From assembly GCA_004352715.1 (NCBI GenBank), contig SCFE01000008.1, forward strand, positions 1,776,502-1,840,501: 64,000 nucleotides of DNA, in the 5' to 3' direction. Every line of letters begins with the position of its first letter. The first letter of the stretch is position 1. Below the pieces are notes generated by a model that saw only the letters and a program-made list of their open reading frames with translations, was not told the origin of the DNA and ran no database searches. Shown piece after piece: positions 57,749-64,000 of the stretch. Made by a program: the position numbers and the translations under genes. This DNA comes from Hofstenia miamia (lineage: Eukaryota > Xenacoelomorpha > Acoela).

Positions 57749-58198
57749 ACAATTACCCTAGCTTGTATACGTTTAGCTTTCCATTTAAATATACAAAATG
57801 ACCTGACAATAGAAAACTAATCCAAAGTAGATTTGCTCATCAATTATTACATCCAATGCATTATATTTATAGCACTTTTTGATAAACAATTAAACACTCA
57901 ACAAGTACCTGCTATTCTTTCTTGTTGACAGTTTTCCCTCGCTTTAATATTTCTGTTAATTTTACGCAACGTCAGCTTTAATTTGACTATGCTGTTTGAC
58001 CATCTTTTGTTTTGTCAAATACCGTCGAGTATAATTTTAAGTATTAACTGCACAAAACATTTTACAAACTGAATAATCAATCCTATCATGATTTACAATT
58101 AATCATTATAATCAATAATAATTTTAGTCTTTGTTTCTTCATTCTTTTCCTCTCATCCTGACCAATCATGATAGTCTTGATAGATTATGTCACAGAAG

Positions 58199-60502
58199 TT
58201 TGGATTTTTTGAGTAAGTTTGCATTTTTTAAGAATATTGTTGTACATGCACATTTTGGCAAAAAGGTAAATCTTTAGCAAATAGATGACAAATAGCAAGC
58301 TAGAAGCAATACATTGAAGAGAACAGAAATGAACTTTATACAATTATTTGAACATTACAGATGAGACTGGTAAAATCCAATGACGGCCTAAACTGTTGCA
58401 ACATGAAATCACAATATAAATTAATTTCATAATTAATCATAATAACAACATTTTTAAAATTTGCAACACCTGAAGGCAAGCAGGGTGTTCATTTTCCTTA
58501 TTCCGTAAAGAGCTGTTATTGTAATTGTATTTCAGTTTTCATATTGCTCATGAATATTTTGTTTTGGAATTTCATTGTACCTATATACTACAATTTCTAA
58601 AGACGAGATATTTAAAAGGGCAATTCATTTCTATTTTGTGATTTTAGAGTCTTTAAGAAAGAACATGGTCATAAAAGTCATTCACAATTACTACAAATTC
58701 CTTATTATGGTTCTGTGTTCCATGTGGGAAAGGAAATGTTTGGAGTGTTTGAACCATATTGTAATTCTGAATATCACTCATGAAGCATGTTTGGAAAAAT
58801 TATTTCTAATGCTTTGGATGTGTATTCATAAATCAATCACAAGTCTATAACTGTTAACTAAACAAACACCGCCAATAAAATTTATATTATTTCAAGATTG
58901 TTCCGCCAACATATTTTATTAAATATACCAGAATTTTCTAATAACTTTAATAAAATAACAAAACATTTCTTCAGTCTTTTTCACAAAATTTGCATATACA
59001 TTAATATTTTTCAAAAATGAAAATATTTTCCAAAAAATCCAAACTGTTCTTTCAAGATGGAAAAGACTGTTGCTGCAAACTAGAATGTACTGCTTCACAA
59101 TCATTGGTCAGTTAAACAAAAGAGTAACGTGCTAGCTTATTAGTGAACAGCTTGGGATTCTATTGTGAGGAATTTCTTAATTATTTAAATGGAGCTGGTG
59201 AAGGTACAACAAATCTTTTAGAAATTTGTGTACATCAACATGCCCTAATAGATTAGGATAATCCATTTTAAATCTCAATATCTAATTTTCTATAAAAACG
59301 TAAAATCTTCAGAAATCAGTGATAAATTAAATAAAAAAGGACTTAGCAATCATATTAGAACGAAGTTTGCGAATTTAATTAATTCAATTCAGTTTAAATT
59401 TATTAATGCAATATATATATACTTATATATATAATTAGTAGATTTAAACGATTAAAATTCGATTGAAAAATCTTAACATAAACGTTCATAAAACTTGAAG
59501 GCTCTTAGGATTCCAGAGGATGCTGAACTTGAAGAAGATTGAAATAATATGAATATGATGAAAAACATTGTTATATAATTGGAGTGTTCCAACATCACAT
59601 TGATTTTGAACTTCCTGGGAAGCGATCTTCCAGGAATGTGTCTTATTGGTTTGAATACCTTATCTTCACATCTTCAGAGATCTCTAACAAGAAAGCTAGA
59701 TGTTTTAAATATTTTAACAAATACCCCATTTACTAGTATAAACATATAGTATAACTCAAGTAACTTTTGCCATAAGAGCTTTAAATTTATTTCATCATAA
59801 CCAACTCCTACAAATCACTATTAAATATATTGACATCTTAGTATAATGAAATTTTATCAAGTTGAGCTAATATCTTTGACGTTTGTTGAATTTCTATGAA
59901 AAATTATCTATTTGCTTGAAAAATATATTTATTGCTAGATCTTTTCTTGTCAGAATTTAAATGCTAATTATTATTGGAAATAGTTTTTACTTTTGATTCT
60001 AGCAAAAGATTACAGCACTAAATACTCTAATTTGTGAAAAAGCGATTAATTTGTAAGCATCGCCAATGTGAGAATTTAAAAACCTGCATATGTTATCTTT
60101 ACATAATATCCAAAAGAGTTCTTTGGAAATCATTTTCAAAATTTATATGAAATATATGTTGACAACGTGATTCAAGAATAAACTGCATTCAACGCATTTA
60201 ATAAACAATATTTGCCAATATTTTTATTTTTTTATTTCCAGTAAGCCGTAGATTTTATATTATGAACAAATAGATGTTAATTGCATTAGTTTCTGCGTTC
60301 TTACTAAAAAGTGAACATACATATATTTATGACTGCACCGATAAATTCTGTAACCTTGTTACCTTGAGTATAGCAAAGAAAGCATGAGATAGAATATTAA
60401 AACAATGTAAAATAAAATGTAATTATAATATCTTAAGAGGCTAAATCTTAGTAAAGATGATTAAGGATACTTTATGTACAATGTTCATTTTCATTTTTAA
60501 GC
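58199..60502. other. Copy B sequence without genes
   Basis: Matches copy A from 48867 onward, except for 59056-59235, which is unrelated to the patch found there in copy A. No coding frame can be supported. Confidence 0.4.
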
Positions 60503-60822
60503 TTATTGACTGGCATTGAACTCACTAATCATGTAGAAGAGAAACTTTCTTTGCTCCTGAGAGTTCGTAATCAGGTTGACATGAATATCGATCATCATTC
60601 CTAAAACTTTTTCTCCTGTGTAATGACACTTTTTTTGCGACTATTGTTTGAACTTCAATACGTTTTCCATTTTTTAACCGTTTTTAACTGGTACTGGCAA
60701 AAAATCATTTTCTTTACTACAAAACAATTTTATAAATGTCCACGAATTTTCACCAACAAAATCCTTCAAAGTTTTTGAACCAAAACAAGAAGCTGTTGGG
60801 ATTTCTAACTGCCAAGCGATTG
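60503..60822 (-). pseudogene. Fragment of a second orphan mobile-element protein (copy B)
   Basis: Twin of 51165-51484, nearly identical in sequence and with the same stops. It shows VGENSWTFIKLF and NLITNSQEQRKFLF blocks. Function is unknown. Confidence 0.4.
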
Positions 60823-61028
60823 CTTATATATATATATACATATATATATATAATATATATTGTGTAAAAAGTGTGCTTAAACTATTCATTGTAAAAAACA
60901 AGAAATATTTTATGTATACATGTTTAGAGTGTCTCTACTAATCGTCAGTACTAAATAACTAAAATAATATGGGGTAAATACAAATTTAATAAAATGAAAT
61001 TGTAATTCGCAGATCTTTGACTTAGTTG

Positions 61029-61704
61029 TTTATCTAATAGATTCTCCTTCGTTTCTTTTATGAATATAGCTTCTTNGAAGATGACCTCGCATATCCTCTG
61101 AAATTTTGTATTCCATTTGTCTTTTCGTTTCCCCAATATATGAATTTGCATCATCACATTAATAATTGCATATGCATGAGGAAACTAAAGGAGTTGGAAT
61201 ATAGATGTCTTCAGGGATTGAAATATTGGCCTAATCTTGACACTTAATTTTTGGTTACAGCGTTGGACCTACTTTTTCAAGGTAGTTACTGAATTTGATG
61301 TAATATTCCGTGGTTTCCAAGTTATTTTCTCTTCTTTTCTTGGTTGTGTTGTATTACGAAATATTTTATCAATTTCCGATTTAATCATTTTTTAAAGATT
61401 TCCATTTCTTAATAAGATGTTTGATATTGCTTCAAATGCATTATTTAGATGTTCATATGTTGAGCATGTAAGAAATGCTCGATTTAAGATGGCTTTGATC
61501 GTATTTCTTTTATGTATCAACTCACAAAGTGATGCAAAAGGAATAAAGTCCAGTATTTGTGGGTTTTCTATGACCTTTCCTTATAAAATTGTTTTTAGTT
61601 TTAATAATTTCTACATCTAGGAAACTTAGTCTTTCATTTTGTTCCGTTTCAACTGAAAATATCAAAATGGATTATTGTCATATAAAAATTTTAACAGATC
61701 ATTG

Positions 61705-61708
<4 letters not shown>
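61029..61708 (-). pseudogene. Penelope-like element C-terminus (copy B)
   Basis: Twin of 51690-52370, almost identical, with KPTNTGLY and SYIGETKRQ blocks and the same frame breaks. It carries an unresolved base at 61076, in the same short T-run as the N in copy A. It is truncated at the (AT)n tract that ends copy B. Confidence 0.75.

Positions 61709-61710
<2 letters not shown>

Positions 61711-61748
<38 letters not shown>
61711..61748. repeat. (AT)n tract at the right end of the duplication
   Basis: Alternating AT run marking the last base shared with copy A. Sequence to the right is unique in the window. Confidence 0.85.
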
Positions 61749-61754
<6 letters not shown>

Positions 61755-64000
61755 TTCTCTCTATTATATTCTTTCCGAAAAAATGCAAAGTTACATAGAG
61801 AGTTTCTAAGTTTACCATAAGCAATGTTTACAACTATTTTTTTTGGTTTATTACTTTGGGCAAATTCAAGACTTATCAACATATTCAAAACAAGCTGAGG
61901 TGCATCTATTGAATTACAGTACAAAACACATACTTTACCCAGAATAATGACAAAAATATTGCTACGTTGGCAAACATTTTCAGAGATTCTTCTTCAAAAA
62001 AGTATTTCTACTAATCTCTAGAGACAGCTAGTGTTATTTTTAGATAAGGCGTAGTGGTTTGCACAAGGAGCATACACAGTTATTGCTTTTTGTAAACTAC
62101 CACCTACGAATATTAACGGCGTTATAATTTCTTCCTTGGAAATTCATTAAGAAATTTGCATGTGTTTTATTTCATTCCCCTTAGGTATTGAAAACTGAAA
62201 GTGTGCCAATAATAATTCTTTAAAATTAATCTAACCTTTACACTGGCAATATCCTTTTGCTTTAGATTCAGTTTTGCCGCCTCTAATTTTCATGCTGCAT
62301 CACGTGCCAGGTTGCATATCTTTGAAGTGCTATAAAATGGTCTATAGTGTTTAACCATTACAATCAATAAACGGAGAAACCAAACTTTCATTAACGTTTG
62401 TTTTAATTTCAAGGTGATTATGCAATAAACTGCGAGCTTATAAGATTTATTACATTTATAGCTTTAAAATCAATCAAAAGTTATTAAACACCATAAAGAA
62501 TACGATGAAAGTAGAGCCCTCTATGCTTTATAAAATGGAATAGAGACTGTGTTAAGGGCATAAAATCTACATAAGTAATAAGTCTCCAAATTGGTCTACT
62601 CTGTTTAAAGAAAATTGACTATCGTTAAAAGTCCGACTTCGAAGTTTCTCATTTGAACTTTCCTTTAGATCTAGATTTGACAAATCTAAAAAACATTAAT
62701 ACAAAACAATATGCTTTGGCTGATCTCTAGCAATCAACGCCTATGATATTGATAGTTGCGAATTACTATTTGCGAGAACAAGCAAAACTTTAACAGTGAT
62801 AATATGAGGTAAACACCCACCTAAACCCGACTTTAACGGAATATTTACTACCCCACCCGACCCGAAGCGTTGACTTTGACTAGAATTTAATTATCTCTAT
62901 CCAATCAAATGTTAATAAACATCAATCATTTCCTGATAAGAGATACAGCAATTCATTGGTATTACCTAAAGCCCTGGATCTTTCTTAAATAAAACAGTGA
63001 TTAACATCAGTATTTTTTTAATAATCAATCAAATCTTTGTACCCAAACCTGATCTGAAACCCGATGTCACTAGCAAAAACCCCTTAACCCGATTTGACCC
63101 GGGCTTTTTCATAGCAGTTTTATTGAATCTAAGATTTTGGTTAACCGTGAAATTGGAAAGGTGATGTTAGTTGAAGATAGTATGCAAGGAAGTACAGCCA
63201 TGTTAAATAGTTTACATAATTTATGGATTTAACGATTTTGAAATCAAACATAGTATTTTGACACATGTGTAAATCATGGAATTTTAGCAACCAATTCAAT
63301 TCTCTAATTAATTACAGAATCTAGCTTTTTCCAAGTTAAATTGTGTTCATTGTTGCAGAGTGTTGATCCATACCCTACTATGCCGTAGAATTTGTTTCTA
63401 GTGTATTTAATTAAAATTAGTACCAGTACACTTCAAAATACTATATTTAAAAGTAATTATATAAACTAAAAACAAATAGCTGTTTATGCTAAAAATTACT
63501 AAAACTGAATTATTTTCCCTGCAGCTATATAGCCATTACCAAGCTTGGCTAACACACTTATGTGCTCCGTGGTTCAGTATTTGAAATGAATTGCAAATAC
63601 AAGCTGTTACCAAGTTTATCGATTATAGTATACATTTCTTTCTCTTGTGTTAGGATGATCATTAAAAATTTATTTCCTTATCTCTTAATTACTCCAACCA
63701 ATAACTTAGACCCAATTCTTGCCAGGCTTAACTCATGCCCAACCCACTCAATTCACATTCGACATATTTTAATGAAGCTGGCTAAAAAGTTTTCTACAAT
63801 TTAGAATTTCAAACTGATGTTTAAGAAATCTAGCCTAAATGATAAAATATTATACTAAATTTAATACAAAATATTTACATACATATTTAGTGTAAATATG
63901 ATAAAATTTTGACTGACCCATCTAAAAGTTCATCATAAGATTTTTCAAATGAATTTAATCATTTAGTGTACTAGTTACAAAATCTTTTTAAAATATTTCA
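61749..64000. other. Noncoding right end of the window
   Basis: No coding frame that I can support on either strand. Between about 62815 and 63115 the motif ACCCGA (or AACCTGA/AACCCGA variants) occurs repeatedly (CACCCGACCCGAAG, AACCCGATG, AACCCGATTTGACCCGGG), a local cluster of unknown meaning. Confidence 0.45.

Larger units (their letters stand above)
56884..58198. mobile_element. Solo LTR in copy B, with GAAG target duplication
   Basis: The insert runs from TGTAGAATCATGCCAAC (56888) to GATTATGTCACA (58194), 1,307 bp. It is flanked by GAAG at 56884-56887 and 58195-58198. Copy A shows the empty site GATAGAAGTTTGG at 48859. Its ends and interior match the copy A LTR but with clear divergence, so the two come from different insertions of one family. 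No internal protein-coding region is present, as expected after LTR-LTR recombination. Confidence 0.85.
52431..61710. repeat. Tandem duplication unit, copy B
   Basis: Collinear with copy A. The offset grows from about 10,293 to 10,490 bp through small insertions. It carries its own LTR at 56888-58194 and lacks the copy A LTR. The right-hand 2.5 kb is almost identical to copy A, while much of the left part shows scattered differences every 15-30 bases. Confidence 0.92.

Noticed and set aside
42138-61710. Repeat pair considered as a CRISPR-like or satellite array
   Set aside because: Only two long units, no short regular repeat-spacer pattern, and eukaryotic context.
63562-63804. Open frame near the right edge
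   Set aside because: It lacks an early ATG, has no recognisable motif, and has composition typical of AT-rich noncoding DNA.
1-64000. tRNA and rRNA genes
   Set aside because: No cloverleaf with proper A and B boxes and no rRNA-like conserved block was seen by eye. A covariance-model search would be needed to be sure.

Overview
The window looks like AT-rich nuclear DNA from an invertebrate animal. It has a long animal-type Nup107 gene, intron-style splice acceptors, eukaryotic polyadenylation signals, many (AT)n microsatellites, and fossils of hAT, piggyBac, Tc1/mariner, Ty3/gypsy, LINE and Penelope-like elements. The species cannot be fixed from the sequence. Two blocks of N (100 and 1,000 bases) are assembly gaps.

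Layout. 0-14 kb: the 5' tip of a minus-strand gene at the left edge, a broken hAT-like transposase (547-2529), the Nup107 gene (4526-6925, plus strand), long noncoding DNA, and a decayed piggyBac-like element (12766-14084). 14-25.6 kb: a Ty3/gypsy retrotransposon fossil, a second gag/protease fragment related to it, and a pair of diverged direct repeats, in a domain almost devoid of CpG. 25.6-31.3 kb: an unidentified terminal exon, a LINE reverse-transcriptase fragment, two mariner-like transposase fossils and a possible secreted-protein gene.

31.9-38.1 kb (minus strand): the most interesting host-type gene, a very large protein with a GTP-binding domain, a Cys/His-rich region and a C-terminal von Willebrand A domain. 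Its last 1,041 codons are intact. The 5' two-fifths is coding but broken by four single-base frame changes at A-runs plus one TGA. The VWA metal-site segment carries a 32-residue internal duplication.

42.1-61.7 kb: two copies of one unit of about 8 kb (9-10 kb with insertions) in tandem, bounded by (AT)n tracts. Each copy holds the same fossils: the N-terminal part of an orphan transposable-element protein, a second orphan fragment, and a Penelope-like RT/GIY-YIG C-terminus. Each copy has its own LTR insertion at a different place with a perfect 4-bp target-site duplication, and the other copy serves as the empty site. Whether this is a real segmental duplication or two haplotypes laid end to end cannot be settled from sequence alone.

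Apart from Nup107 and the GTPase/VWA gene, most coding-like stretches are decayed mobile-element genes. I see no pathway-level grouping of genes.
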